Counted from the stretch's first letter, positions 19,062 through 28,743 are shown. The stretch: DNA of 64,000 nt from an uncultured Pelagibacteraceae bacterium (GCA_902560805.1 CACENW010000006.1:21671-85670), one strand, 5' to 3'. Numbers and translations are program-made. The notes: a model not told the origin generated them from the sequence alone.

Positions 19062-19913
19062 ATGAGTGATATAGAAAAAGTAAAAAAATTAAGAGAGGCA
19101 ACAGGTGCTGGATTTAAAGATTGTAATTTAGCAATAAAAGAATCTGGTGGTGATTTAGACAAAGCAATTGAGGTTCTTAGAGTAAAAGGAATATCAAAAG
19201 CTTCCAAAAAAATGTCAAGAGATGCTAGAGAGGGAGTTGTTGTAGTATCTGGTGATGAGAATAAAACTTCTGTAATTGAAGTAAATTGTGAAACTGATTT
19301 TGTTGCGAAGAATGATGACTTTATAAGCTTTGTTAAAGAATTGAGTGAATTAAATAATAAACACAGTTCCAATCAAGATGAATTAAGAAAATCTGTTATG
19401 AAAAATGGACAAAGTGTAGATGATAATCTAGTAGCACTTATTGCAAAAATTGGTGAAAAAATTACAATTGGAAAATCAAAAACTGTTGAAAATAAAAGTG
19501 GTATTAATAACTACTATCTACACACAGTTGTAAAAGATAATGTAGCAAAATTAGCAGTACTAGTATCTCTTGATACAAGTGATAAATCAGATACAGTTAA
19601 ATCATTTGGTAAACAACTTTCTATGCATATTGCAGCCTCAAATCCCTTAGCTTTAGAATCAAATCTAATTGATCAAGCTGTAATTGATAAAGAACATGAG
19701 CTTGTCGCAGAAGAATTGAAAAATTCAGGTAAACCTGAGGAGATTGCAAAAAAGATAAGTTTAGGAAAAATGAACAAGTTCAAAGAGGAAAATGCACTTT
19801 TATCACAAGCATGGGTGATGGAACCTAAGAAAAAAGTGCAAGATATAGTTAAAGAATTATCAATAGCTGATTTAAAAATAAAAGAATTCTTTAGAATAAA
19901 AATAGGAGAGTAA
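19062..19913 (+). CDS. tsf: Elongation factor Ts
   Basis: EF-Ts is the guanine nucleotide exchange factor for EF-Tu. The 283-residue product opens with a UBA-like domain ([20 protein letters not shown]). Its core contains the conserved [17 protein letters not shown] segment (about residues 70-86) and [11 protein letters not shown], followed by the C-terminal module. Length is normal. The stop at 19911-19913 abuts the frr ATG at 19914 with no gap. Many bacteria have pyrH between these two genes, and here it is missing. Confidence 0.97.
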   Translation: MSDIEKVKKLREATGAGFKDCNLAIKESGGDLDKAIEVLRVKGISKASKKMSRDAREGVVVVSGDENKTSVIEVNCETDFVAKNDDFISFVKELSELNNKHSSNQDELRKSVMKNGQSVDDNLVALIAKIGEKITIGKSKTVENKSGINNYYLHTVVKDNVAKLAVLVSLDTSDKSDTVKSFGKQLSMHIAASNPLALESNLIDQAVIDKEHELVAEELKNSGKPEEIAKKISLGKMNKFKEENALLSQAWVMEPKKKVQDIVKELSIADLKIKEFFRIKIGE

Positions 19914-20465
19914 ATGTTTGACGAAAAATCATATGGTGTAAAAATGGATAAGGCCATAGATGTGTTTTCAAAAGAGTTATCTTCTTTAAGGACTGGTAGA
20001 GCAAATGCAGCTATGCTAGATCTTGTTAAAGTTGAAGTTTATGGTCAACATTTGCCGATAAGTCAAATTGGTAGTATCACAACTCCCGAACCAAGAATGA
20101 TTAACATTCAAGTTTGGGATGCTAATAATGTTTCTTTATTAGATGCTGCAATAAAAAAATCAGATTTAGGTTTAAATCCCCAAATAGATGGTCAACTTAT
20201 AAGACTTCCTATCCCTGAGCTTAATGAAGAAAGAAGATCTGAACTAAAAAAATTAATTAAGTCAATTGGTGAAAAATGCAAAGTATCAATAAGAAATATC
20301 AGAAGAGAAGCAAATGAAGATCTTAAAAAATTATTAAAGTCAAAGGATATTAGTGAAGATGATGAAAAATCTAAAGAAAAAATAATTCAAACAATAACAG
20401 ATGATCATATAAAATCTGTTGACGAAAAAGTTTCTTCAAAAGAAAAAGAAATAATGACAATATGA
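19914..20465 (+). CDS. frr: Ribosome recycling factor
   Basis: RRF works with EF-G to split post-termination ribosomes. The 183-residue product shows the three-helix-bundle family pattern, with LSSLRTGRANAAMLD near residues 22-36, the domain II strand IGSITTPEPRMINIQVWD, RLPIPELNEERR and VSIRNIRREAN. Length is typical. It directly abuts tsf and overlaps uppS by 4 nt (ATGA). Confidence 0.97.
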   Translation: MFDEKSYGVKMDKAIDVFSKELSSLRTGRANAAMLDLVKVEVYGQHLPISQIGSITTPEPRMINIQVWDANNVSLLDAAIKKSDLGLNPQIDGQLIRLPIPELNEERRSELKKLIKSIGEKCKVSIRNIRREANEDLKKLLKSKDISEDDEKSKEKIIQTITDDHIKSVDEKVSSKEKEIMTI

Positions 20466-21139
20466 ACCCCTTAAATCATGTAGCCATTATCATGGATGGT
20501 AATGGGAGATGGGGTATTAGACATTATAATTCAAGAAAAAAGGGTCATAAAGCAGGACTTAAAACTGTTGAAACTGTAATTAAGGTTTCGATAGAAAAGA
20601 AAATTCCTTACTTAACTTTATTTGCTTTTTCAACAGAAAATTGGAAAAGACCTAAAACAGAAATTGATGCTTTGTTTAAATTATTAGAGAGTTTTTTAAA
20701 AAAAAAAATAAAAGAATTTAATAAAAATCAAATTAAATTAAAAATAATTGGTGAAAAAAAATTTCCAAAAAAATTAAACAAACTTCTAAATGATAGTGAA
20801 AAAAAAACAAACAGTAATTCAAAGTTACAAATTAACTTGGCACTTAACTATGGTTCCAAAAAAGAAATAATTAATGCTATAAAATTATTAAATAAAAAAA
20901 ATATGAACATTAATGAAAAGAATATTTCAAAATCGCTTTATACTAAAAATATTCCAGATCCAGATCTGTTGATAAGAACTGGAAACACAAAAAGATTAAG
21001 TAATTTTTTATTATGGCAAATATCATACTCTGAAATCTTCTTCTCTAATAAATTGTGGCCCGATTTCAACTCTAATGACTTTATTAATATTTTAAAAAAA
21101 TACCAAAGAATAAAAAGAAAATTTGGAAAAATATTGTGA
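20462..21139 (+). CDS. uppS: Undecaprenyl diphosphate synthase (cis-prenyltransferase)
   Basis: UppS makes the C55 lipid carrier for peptidoglycan and surface polysaccharides by adding isopentenyl units in cis configuration. The 225-residue product has the catalytic start VAIIMDGNGRWG, the substrate-binding FAFSTENWKRP near residue 60, and the C-terminal PDPDLLIRTGNTKRLSNFLLWQ region. WPDF near residue 200 is also conserved. The gene sits in the usual frr-uppS-cdsA-dxr order with 4-nt overlaps on both sides. Confidence 0.96.
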   Translation: MNPLNHVAIIMDGNGRWGIRHYNSRKKGHKAGLKTVETVIKVSIEKKIPYLTLFAFSTENWKRPKTEIDALFKLLESFLKKKIKEFNKNQIKLKIIGEKKFPKKLNKLLNDSEKKTNSNSKLQINLALNYGSKKEIINAIKLLNKKNMNINEKNISKSLYTKNIPDPDLLIRTGNTKRLSNFLLWQISYSEIFFSNKLWPDFNSNDFINILKKYQRIKRKFGKIL

Positions 21140-21783
21140 AAAATGAAATATTTAAAAGAGTTTTAAGTTCAATTGTTCTTTTTATTATAACTTTTTATTG
21201 CATAATAAAAGGTTCATATTTTTTTGTTATTTTGATTATATTAATTTTTTTAATTTCCTCATTTGAGTGGTTTAAAATGTCTAAAAATAAATCATATTTC
21301 CTATTAGGAATGTTATATTTAGTCTTTTCAATATTTTGTGTTTTCCAATTAAGATTTAATTTTAAAAATGATGCAATGTTATTTTTATTAGTTACAAATA
21401 TTTGTATCCTAACAGACATTGGAGGATATTTTTTTGGTAAAATTTTTAAAGGTCCAAAATTAACTAATTACAGTCCAAATAAAACATATTCGGGAGCACT
21501 AGGTAGTTTTTTTCTATCTTTGACTATTATTCCTCTCAATTTTGTTTTCAATTTTTTAAGCGATATTTCATTAATAAGTTTAGTAACATTTACTTTTATA
21601 GTTTCTGGAACAAGTCAATTTGGAGACATTTTAATTTCTTCATTTAAAAGAGCATCAAAAATTAAAGATACTGGAATTATTATTCCAGGACACGGTGGTT
21701 TATTAGATAGAATTGATGGTATGTTATTTGCGTTTCCAATATCTTATCTAATGATATTATTCAATTTTTTTGAAATTTTTTAA
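21136..21783 (+). CDS. cdsA: Phosphatidate cytidylyltransferase
   Basis: CdsA makes CDP-diacylglycerol, the precursor of all membrane phospholipids, from phosphatidate and CTP at the inner membrane. The 215-residue product has about six hydrophobic segments. Its C-terminal signature SSFKRASKIKDTGIIIPGHG, followed by GLLDRID, holds the catalytic acidic residues. It is shorter than the ~270-residue E. coli enzyme but complete for the signature. Translation starts at GTG (21136), overlapping the uppS stop by 4 nt. dxr overlaps the end by 1 nt. Confidence 0.93.
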   Translation: MKNEIFKRVLSSIVLFIITFYCIIKGSYFFVILIILIFLISSFEWFKMSKNKSYFLLGMLYLVFSIFCVFQLRFNFKNDAMLFLLVTNICILTDIGGYFFGKIFKGPKLTNYSPNKTYSGALGSFFLSLTIIPLNFVFNFLSDISLISLVTFTFIVSGTSQFGDILISSFKRASKIKDTGIIIPGHGGLLDRIDGMLFAFPISYLMILFNFFEIF

Positions 21784-22952
21784 TGAAACTTAATTTAGCA
21801 ATATTAGGATCGACAGGATCAATTGGACAATCATTATTAAAAATTATTTCTAAAGATAAGAAAAATTATAGAATTTTATTACTTACAGCAGACAAAAATT
21901 ATAAACTTATACTAGAGCAGGCAAAAAAATTTAATGTCAGAAATATAATAATCACTAACAAAAAATACTTTGACCTAGCAAAAATTAGAAATAAAAAAAA
22001 TAATATATATATCCACAATAATTTCGATAATTTAAAAAAAATTTTTACTAAGAAAATTGATTATACCATGAGCTCTATTGTTGGATTAGATGGCCTAGTT
22101 CCGACCTTTAAAATCATTAAATATACAAACAAAATTGCGATAGCAAACAAGGAAACAATAATATGTGCATGGAATTTAATTAAGAAGGAACTTAAAAAAC
22201 ATAATACTGAATTTATTCCAGTAGATTCAGAACATTTTTCCATTTGGTATGCTATTCAAAATAAATCAAACTATAATATTGAGAAATTATATCTTACTGC
22301 TTCTGGAGGCCCTCTTCTTAAGATGCCTTTAAGTAAATTTAATAATTTGAAAATTAGTCAAATTATTAAGCATCCAAATTGGAATATGGGTGCCAAAATC
22401 AGTGTAGATTCAGCAACAATGATGAATAAAGTTTTTGAAGTAATTGAAGCAAAAAAAATATTTAATTTAGATTATAAAAAAATTTCTATATTCATACATC
22501 CTCATTCTTATTTACATGCTATTTTAAAATTTAAAGATGGGATGATTAATTTAATTGCGCATGATACAACAATGGAAATTCCAATCAATAATACCCTAGA
22601 TAATTTAAAAAAAAATAAAATTAAGACTAAAAAAATTAATTTAAATAAATTAAACAATTTACAACTTTCAGGTGTTAATAAACAAAGATTTCCAACCATC
22701 AAGTTATTAAATCAACTTCCTTCAAAAGATTCTTTGTTTGAAACAATACTCGTTTCTACAAATGATTATTTAGTAGATTTATTGTTAAAAAAAAAAATAA
22801 CTTATTTAGAATTAATAGAAAAATTATTTAAAATATTGTCAAAAAAAGAGTTTAAGAAATATAAATCTATAGAACCAAAAAAAATTACTGATATATTAAA
22901 TTTACATAAAACTATAAAATCAATAATAATTCAAAATGAAAAATATTTATAA
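21783..22952 (+). CDS. dxr: 1-deoxy-D-xylulose 5-phosphate reductoisomerase
   Basis: Dxr converts DXP to 2-C-methyl-D-erythritol 4-phosphate with NADPH, the committed step of the non-mevalonate isoprenoid pathway. The bifunctional ispDF gene at 44700-45800 provides later steps of the same pathway. The 389-residue product has the N-terminal nucleotide-binding loop LGSTGSIGQS, IANKETIICAW, the metal/substrate motif PVDSEHFSIWYAI and NWNMGAKISVDSATMMNK. It overlaps bamA by 17 nt, the longest same-strand overlap in the window. An rseP-type protease gene often lies between these two but is missing here. Confidence 0.97.
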   Translation: MKLNLAILGSTGSIGQSLLKIISKDKKNYRILLLTADKNYKLILEQAKKFNVRNIIITNKKYFDLAKIRNKKNNIYIHNNFDNLKKIFTKKIDYTMSSIVGLDGLVPTFKIIKYTNKIAIANKETIICAWNLIKKELKKHNTEFIPVDSEHFSIWYAIQNKSNYNIEKLYLTASGGPLLKMPLSKFNNLKISQIIKHPNWNMGAKISVDSATMMNKVFEVIEAKKIFNLDYKKISIFIHPHSYLHAILKFKDGMINLIAHDTTMEIPINNTLDNLKKNKIKTKKINLNKLNNLQLSGVNKQRFPTIKLLNQLPSKDSLFETILVSTNDYLVDLLLKKKITYLELIEKLFKILSKKEFKKYKSIEPKKITDILNLHKTIKSIIIQNEKYL

Positions 22953-25188
22953 AGTAACTATTATAGTATTTTACAATCTGTATTTATTATTTTCTTCATC
23001 TTTTGCTAGTGCTAGCGAGATTACAAGTATAATAATTAAAGGAAACGAGAGAATTTCTAATGAAACTATAATTTTATTTTCAGAAGTTAGTGTTGGAGAC
23101 AAACCATCAAATGATAAACTAAATCAAATAATTAAAAATTTATATGAAACAAATTTTTTTGAAGATGTTAATCTAAATGTTGTTGATCAGAAGTTATTAA
23201 TCACTGTAAAAGAAGCTCCAATTATTGATAAAGTAGAATTTACTGGTGTTAAGGCTGAAAAAATTAAAGATTCTTTGAATTCATTTATAAATTTAAAATC
23301 AAGATCATCCTATAACGAATTTTTAGTTTCTGAAGATAGAATTAAGATTGAAACTTATCTCAGACAAATTGGCTACTATTTTTCTTCTGTAAATTCAGTA
23401 ATCGAGGAGCTTGAAAATAATTTAGTTAAAATAACTCATAATATTAAACTAGGTGAAAAAGCAAAAATTAAAAAAATTAAATTTATTGGAAATAAAATTT
23501 TCAAAGACAACAAACTTAAAAGTATAATTGTAAGCGAAGAATATAAATTTTGGAAATTTATATCAGGAAAAAAATATTTAAATGAACAGACTATTAATCT
23601 TGACACAAGATTACTCAAAAATTTTTATCTAAACAAAGGTTATTATAATGTAGAAATAAATACTTCATTTGCTAAATTAATTGGTTCAGAAGATTTTGAA
23701 TTAATTTATAATATCAATCCAAATGACAAAATTTATTTTAACGATTTAACATTAAATATTCCAGTTGACTTTAATTTAATTAATTTTGAAGAACTAAATA
23801 ATTTACTAACTGAATTAAAGGGTAAACCTTATTCTATTAATACAGTTAATAAAATTTTAGATGAAATCGATAAAGTTACATTAAATGAGGAATATAAATC
23901 TATAAATGCCAATGTTAGTGAGGAAATCATTGAAAACAAATTAAATTTAAAATTTGATATTAAAGAAACTGAAAAGTTTTATGTTGAAAAAATAAACATT
24001 TATGGAAACAATATTACAAGAGAAAGTGTTATTAGAAATAATTTAGAAATAGACGAAGGTGATCCATTTAATAATATATTGCAATTAAAAAGTGAAAATA
24101 ACTTAAAAAGTCTGAACTTTTTTAGAACAGTATCTTCAGAAATTATTGAAGGTGAAAAACCAAATTCAAAAATAATTAATTTTAAAGTTGAGGAAAAACC
24201 TACAGGACAAATTTCTGCTGGAGCTGGAGCTGGTACATCAGGTGGTACATTTAGTTTTGGAATCAAAGAAAACAATTATCTCGGCAAAGGTTTAGGATTG
24301 GAAGCGAACGCTACAATAAATTCGGAATCTTTTAAAGGTATATTAGGAGTAGACAATCCTAATTTTAATAATTCCGATAAATCTTTATTTGGTAATATAC
24401 AAGCAATCGAAATTGATAGGATGGCGAATAATGGATATAAAACAAATAAAACTGGTTTTGAGTTAGGAACTAAATTTGAGTATTACGAGGACTTTAATTT
24501 AGGTTTTTCAACAAGGACATTTTATGAAAAAATAGACACAGACTCAACCGCATCTGCTCGACAACAATCTCAAGAGGGAAATTACTTTGATACTTTTTTT
24601 AATTCACGTTTTGATTATGACAAACGAAACCAGAGATTTAGACCAGATGATGGTTTTAGATCAACTTATACATTAGATGTTCCTCTTATTAGTGAAACAT
24701 ATACATTAACAAATAGGTATAATTTTCAAAAATATACATCTTTATATGATAACAATGTATCTTCCTTTGGTATTTACCTTGAAGCAGCCAATTCAATAAA
24801 AGGAGATGATATAAAATTAACTGAGAGATTGTATATTCCTACAAAAAAATTACGTGGATTTGAAAGAGGTAAGGTTGGACCAAAAGATGGAAGTGATTTT
24901 GTTGGTGGAAACTATATAGCAACTATTAATGCCACCACAAACTTACCAGTTTTATTTGAAAATTCTCAAAATTTAGATGCAGTATTATTTTTAGATGTGG
25001 GTAATATTTGGGGTGTGGATTACGATTCCTCTATTGATGACAGTGATAAAATAAGAAGTTCAATAGGTATAGGAATTGATTGGTTTTCAGCTATAGGACC
25101 AATTAATTTTTCATTTTCTGAGGCTATCTCAAAAGCAGATACTGACATTACAGAAACATTTAGATTTAATATTGGTACAACTTTTTAA
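22936..25188 (+). CDS. bamA: Outer membrane protein assembly factor BamA
   Basis: BamA is the essential insertase that folds beta-barrel proteins into the outer membrane. The 750-residue product starts with a signal peptide (hydrophobic core residues 8-23, likely cut after Ala26 in ASA). POTRA repeats follow over about residues 28-410 (for example IIIKGNERIS and INIYGNNITRESVI), then a 16-strand barrel. The protein ends in Phe (FRFNIGTTF), the expected beta-signal. It contains GNYIATINATTNLPV and RGFERG, as expected for lid-lock loop 6 sequences. ompH overlaps by 1 nt. Confidence 0.95.
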   Translation: MKNIYKVTIIVFYNLYLLFSSSFASASEITSIIIKGNERISNETIILFSEVSVGDKPSNDKLNQIIKNLYETNFFEDVNLNVVDQKLLITVKEAPIIDKVEFTGVKAEKIKDSLNSFINLKSRSSYNEFLVSEDRIKIETYLRQIGYYFSSVNSVIEELENNLVKITHNIKLGEKAKIKKIKFIGNKIFKDNKLKSIIVSEEYKFWKFISGKKYLNEQTINLDTRLLKNFYLNKGYYNVEINTSFAKLIGSEDFELIYNINPNDKIYFNDLTLNIPVDFNLINFEELNNLLTELKGKPYSINTVNKILDEIDKVTLNEEYKSINANVSEEIIENKLNLKFDIKETEKFYVEKINIYGNNITRESVIRNNLEIDEGDPFNNILQLKSENNLKSLNFFRTVSSEIIEGEKPNSKIINFKVEEKPTGQISAGAGAGTSGGTFSFGIKENNYLGKGLGLEANATINSESFKGILGVDNPNFNNSDKSLFGNIQAIEIDRMANNGYKTNKTGFELGTKFEYYEDFNLGFSTRTFYEKIDTDSTASARQQSQEGNYFDTFFNSRFDYDKRNQRFRPDDGFRSTYTLDVPLISETYTLTNRYNFQKYTSLYDNNVSSFGIYLEAANSIKGDDIKLTERLYIPTKKLRGFERGKVGPKDGSDFVGGNYIATINATTNLPVLFENSQNLDAVLFLDVGNIWGVDYDSSIDDSDKIRSSIGIGIDWFSAIGPINFSFSEAISKADTDITETFRFNIGTTF

Positions 25189-25697
25189 TGAGAATTTTTT
25201 TTAAGGTATGTATTTATTTAATTTTAATTTTAAATTTTTGTAATATTTCAAATGCAGAGCAGAGTGTAAAATTTGTCAATATTGATTTTCTTGTGAATAA
25301 GACAAAAATTGGAAATCAAATGTTAGACAAAATAAGTAGCTTAGATAAACAAAATATTAAAAAATTAAAATCTTTTGAGAAACAAATTAAGGAAAAACAA
25401 GAAGAGATTAAATTAAAAAAAAATGTAATTTCTGAAATAGAGTTTGAAAAAGAGGTCAGCAATCTTAACAAAAAAATTTTAGATTTTAATAATCAAAAAG
25501 AAACTATGGTTAAAGAATTGACCAATATAAAGAATAAGGAGCTTAATTTATTTTTTGAAAATATTAAACCAATAGTGCAAAATTATATGACAGAAAACTC
25601 AATAGATATGATTGTCAACAGTAAGAATATCTTTATGGGAAATAACAAATCAGATATAACAACTGATTTGATTGAAAAGATAAATTTAAATTTTTAA
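25188..25697 (+). CDS. Periplasmic chaperone, OmpH/Skp family
   Basis: The product is a likely periplasmic chaperone that holds unfolded outer-membrane proteins on the way to BamA, encoded just upstream. The 169-residue protein has a signal peptide (likely cut after Ala23, ISNA), a beta segment VKFVNIDFLVN, and a long Lys/Glu/Gln-rich coiled coil (about residues 45-125), the tentacle architecture of Skp. Low sequence complexity limits finer assignment, but position between bamA and the lipid A genes supports it. Confidence 0.85.
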   Translation: MRIFFKVCIYLILILNFCNISNAEQSVKFVNIDFLVNKTKIGNQMLDKISSLDKQNIKKLKSFEKQIKEKQEEIKLKKNVISEIEFEKEVSNLNKKILDFNNQKETMVKELTNIKNKELNLFFENIKPIVQNYMTENSIDMIVNSKNIFMGNNKSDITTDLIEKINLNF

Positions 25698-25698
25698 A

Positions 25699-26145
25699 AT
25701 GAATAAATTAAATAAAGAGCAAATTATTGATTTACTTCCCCACAGAGAACCGATGTTGTTAATTGATGAGTTGTATGACATTAAAAATTTACATTCTGCT
25801 ACGGCGGTAGTTAATGTTAAGAAAGATAGTTTTTTTGTACAAGGGCATTTTCCTGGTCAGCCTGTAATGCCCGGTGTGCTAATTGTTGAGTCATTTGGTC
25901 AAGCTGCAGCTGCCTTAACAGCACATGGGCTAGATAAATCTACATACGAAAATAAATTAGTATTTTTAATGGGTGTAGAAAAGGCTCGTTTTAGGAGTCC
26001 AGTGATACCTGATTGTAAACTTATATTAAAAATTGAAGCTATAAGATCTCATGGTAGAGTATGGAAGTATAAAGGTGAAGCCTTTGTAGACGAAACAAAA
26101 ATGGCAGATGCAGTTTGGTCTGCGACGATTGTAGATAAGAAATAA
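25699..26145 (+). CDS. fabZ: 3-hydroxyacyl-[acyl-carrier-protein] dehydratase FabZ
   Basis: FabZ dehydrates 3-hydroxyacyl-ACP in fatty acid elongation and draws on the pool that also feeds lipid A synthesis. The 148-residue hot-dog-fold protein has the opening LLPHREPMLLIDE and the catalytic motif HFPGQPVMPGVLIVES, with His and the downstream Glu as the active pair, then MGVEKARFRSPVIPDC. Its place before lpxD differs from the usual lpxD-fabZ-lpxA order. A 51-nt gap separates it from lpxD. Confidence 0.97.
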   Translation: MNKLNKEQIIDLLPHREPMLLIDELYDIKNLHSATAVVNVKKDSFFVQGHFPGQPVMPGVLIVESFGQAAAALTAHGLDKSTYENKLVFLMGVEKARFRSPVIPDCKLILKIEAIRSHGRVWKYKGEAFVDETKMADAVWSATIVDKK

Positions 26146-26196
26146 ATAGCAATAATTGTTGATAACTTAAGCAGATTTGCTCTGTTAAAAGCAAAT

Positions 26197-27177
26197 ATGT
26201 CAAATCCTTTTTTTAAAAACCATGGTCCTATTTTAGTTTCAGATATTTACAAACTTATAAACATTGAAATCGGTAACGTAAAAAAAGATGTTGAATTAAA
26301 CGACATAAAAGATCTAAATAGTTCAAATAACTCAGATATTACTTTTTTTCATTCTAATAAATATGCAGAATTTGCAAAAAATACAAAGGCATCTTTTTGC
26401 ATAACTACAGAGTCTTTAAAAAAAGTACTTCCAACTTTATGCATTCCAATTGTTGTTGAAAATGTATTAGTATCCGTATCAAAGATAACATCAATGTTTT
26501 ATCCTGATGCAATAAATGATGATTTTGACGATAGTGCAATTAACATTAATGAAACAAATTTTAAGAACAAAGTAAATTATGGTAAAAATGTTTTAATTGG
26601 AAAAAATGTATCAATTGGGGCAAATTGTAAGATAGGTCACAACACAATAATTGAAAAAAACGTTTCTGTTGGAGACGATTGCTCAATTGGTTCAAATACA
26701 ATTATAAGAAATTCACTTATAAGTAATAATGTAAAAATTCTTGATAACTGCGTAGTTGGAAAACATGGTTTTGGTTTTTTTCCAAATAAAAATAAAAATT
26801 TAAGATATCCACATATTGGAATTGTAATTATTGAGGAAAATTGTGAAATAGGATGTGGGTCTACTATAGATAGAGGTTCGATGTCGAATACTGTTATTGG
26901 CAAAAACACTTATTTGGATAATCAAATACACATAGCTCATAATGTTAAAATAGGAAAAAATTCTATTATAGCAGGGCAAGTAGGAATTGCTGGTAGCTCA
27001 ATTATTGGTTCAAATGTAAGAATAGGTGGCCAAGCAGGAATTTCTGGACATATTAGTGTTGGTAACAATGTAGAAATTGGAGGTGGCTCAGGCGTAATAA
27101 AAAATATTCCCGACAATACAAAAGTAATGGGTTATCCAGCAAAAAACATTAGAGAATTCTTAAGAGATAATAAATGA
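26197..27177 (+). CDS. lpxD: UDP-3-O-(3-hydroxyacyl)glucosamine N-acyltransferase
   Basis: LpxD adds the second 3-hydroxyacyl chain to the lipid A precursor. The 326-residue product has an N-terminal uridine-binding domain (IKDLNSSNNSDITFFHSNKY), then a left-handed beta-helix of many hexapeptide repeats (IGKNVSIGANCKIG and similar) from about residue 120. The catalytic His is expected in IHIAHNVKIG. The ATG at 26197 is preceded by a 51-nt non-coding gap and gives the conserved N terminus MSNPFFKNHGP. lpxA overlaps by 4 nt. Confidence 0.96.
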   Translation: MSNPFFKNHGPILVSDIYKLINIEIGNVKKDVELNDIKDLNSSNNSDITFFHSNKYAEFAKNTKASFCITTESLKKVLPTLCIPIVVENVLVSVSKITSMFYPDAINDDFDDSAININETNFKNKVNYGKNVLIGKNVSIGANCKIGHNTIIEKNVSVGDDCSIGSNTIIRNSLISNNVKILDNCVVGKHGFGFFPNKNKNLRYPHIGIVIIEENCEIGCGSTIDRGSMSNTVIGKNTYLDNQIHIAHNVKIGKNSIIAGQVGIAGSSIIGSNVRIGGQAGISGHISVGNNVEIGGGSGVIKNIPDNTKVMGYPAKNIREFLRDNK

Positions 27178-27956
27178 TCCATAAAACTGCTGTAATTGAT
27201 TCAAATGCTAAAATCTCTGAAAATATAAAAATTGGACCTTACTCTGTAATAGGTCCTGATGTAGAAATTGGAGAGGGAACAGTTGTCCATTCTCATGTAA
27301 ATATAACAGGTAAAACGATTATCGGTATTAATAATCAAATTTATCCATTTGCCTCAATAGGTAATGATCCACAAGATTTAAAATTTAAAGGTGAAAAAAC
27401 TTTATTAGAGATAGGTGATAATAACAAAATAAGAGAATACGTTACTATAAATCCTGGCACAGAAGGTGGTGGAGGCAAAACTCAAGTTGGTAACAATTGT
27501 CTTTTTATGGTGTCATCTCACATCGCTCATGATTGTATAGTTGGTGATAACGTTATTTTAGCAAACAATGTTCCATTGGGTGGTCATGCTCATGTAGATG
27601 ATAATGCTATAATTGGTGGTAACTCAGCAGTTCAACAATTTACTAGAGTTGGCAAATTTGCAATGATAGGTGGAATGTGTGGCGTAGTAAGAGACGTGAT
27701 ACCATATGGTATCGTGCATGGAAACAGAAGTATATTACAAGGATTAAATTTAATTGGTTTAAGAAGAAAAAATATTTCAAATAAGGAAATATTATCTCTA
27801 AGCGAGGCATATAAAATAATATTTAAGAATGAGAATTTAACAGAGAATTTAAGTCATTTATCAAATGATTTAAGAAAAAATGAATTAGTTTCTGAAGTGG
27901 TTAATTTTATAGAGAAAGATAAAAAAAGACCTATCTGCACTCCCTTTTCTAAATAA
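27174..27956 (+). CDS. lpxA: UDP-N-acetylglucosamine acyltransferase
   Basis: LpxA performs the first step of lipid A synthesis, O-acylation of UDP-GlcNAc. The 260-residue product consists of hexapeptide repeats forming a beta-helix (KISENIKIGPYSVIGPDVEIG), with the conserved DPQDLKFKGE and REYVTINPGTEGGGGKT segments. The catalytic His is in MVSSHIAHDCIVGD. The C-terminal helical part contains GLNLIGLRRK. Length is normal. It is linked to lpxD by a 4-nt overlap and to lpxI by a 1-nt gap. Confidence 0.97.
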   Translation: MIHKTAVIDSNAKISENIKIGPYSVIGPDVEIGEGTVVHSHVNITGKTIIGINNQIYPFASIGNDPQDLKFKGEKTLLEIGDNNKIREYVTINPGTEGGGGKTQVGNNCLFMVSSHIAHDCIVGDNVILANNVPLGGHAHVDDNAIIGGNSAVQQFTRVGKFAMIGGMCGVVRDVIPYGIVHGNRSILQGLNLIGLRRKNISNKEILSLSEAYKIIFKNENLTENLSHLSNDLRKNELVSEVVNFIEKDKKRPICTPFSK

Positions 27957-27957
27957 A

Positions 27958-28743
27958 ATGATTGGTTTGTTTTTAGGTGATACAGATTTTTCTGAAATAG
28001 TTTTAACGAAAATAAAAAAATTAAAAAAAAAATATTTTATCATAGATTTTTCTAAAAATAATAAATTTAAAAGAGATAAAAATTCTTACAGGATTAGCAT
28101 CGGTAAATTTGGAAAAATAATAAATTTAATTAAAGAAAAAAATTGTAAAAAAGTTTTATTTGCTGGCAAAATAGCAAAACCTAATTTTACTTCTCTTAGA
28201 TTAGATTTAAAAGGTATTTATTATATGCCAAGTATTATTAGAGCTTCCAAAATTGGTGATGCTGCAATTATCAAATCAATAATTAATATCCTTGCAAATG
28301 AGGGTATAAAAGTAATAAGTTCTATATACTTTAACTCAGAACTATCCCTTAAAAAAGGAAACTATACAAAAACTAAGCCTAATAAGAATGATAACAACTC
28401 AATTGAAAAAGCTAAAAATTATTTTAATAAAATTAATAGCTTAGACCATATACAGGCTTTAGTTGTCAAAGATGAAAAAATAATTGCAAAAGAGGGAAGG
28501 CAAGGGACTAAAAAAATGCTTTCAAAACTAAAGAAAAATTTAAAAGGTATTTTAATAAAATTACCTAAAAATAAACAAGATTTAAGAATGGATTTACCAA
28601 CGGTTGGTTTACAAACTTTAAAAGATATTAAAAAATATGGATTAAAAGGTCTCGTTTTGAAATCTAAAAGGAATATTTTTCTTGATAAAGAAGAAGTAAT
28701 TCGTTTTGCAAATAAAAATAAAATTTTTATTAAAGTGATATGA
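27958..28743 (+). CDS. lpxI: UDP-2,3-diacylglucosamine pyrophosphatase LpxI
   Basis: LpxI hydrolyses UDP-2,3-diacylglucosamine to 2,3-diacylglucosamine 1-phosphate and replaces LpxH in many alphaproteobacteria. The 261-residue product resembles the DUF1009/LpxI family: an N-terminal domain starting MIGLFLGDTDFSE, KKVLFAGKIAKPNF, KIGDAAIIKSI, and the C-terminal DLPTVGLQTLKDIKKYGLKG. Its place between lpxA and lpxB strongly supports the role. It overlaps lpxB by 4 nt. Confidence 0.9.
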   Translation: MIGLFLGDTDFSEIVLTKIKKLKKKYFIIDFSKNNKFKRDKNSYRISIGKFGKIINLIKEKNCKKVLFAGKIAKPNFTSLRLDLKGIYYMPSIIRASKIGDAAIIKSIINILANEGIKVISSIYFNSELSLKKGNYTKTKPNKNDNNSIEKAKNYFNKINSLDHIQALVVKDEKIIAKEGRQGTKKMLSKLKKNLKGILIKLPKNKQDLRMDLPTVGLQTLKDIKKYGLKGLVLKSKRNIFLDKEEVIRFANKNKIFIKVI

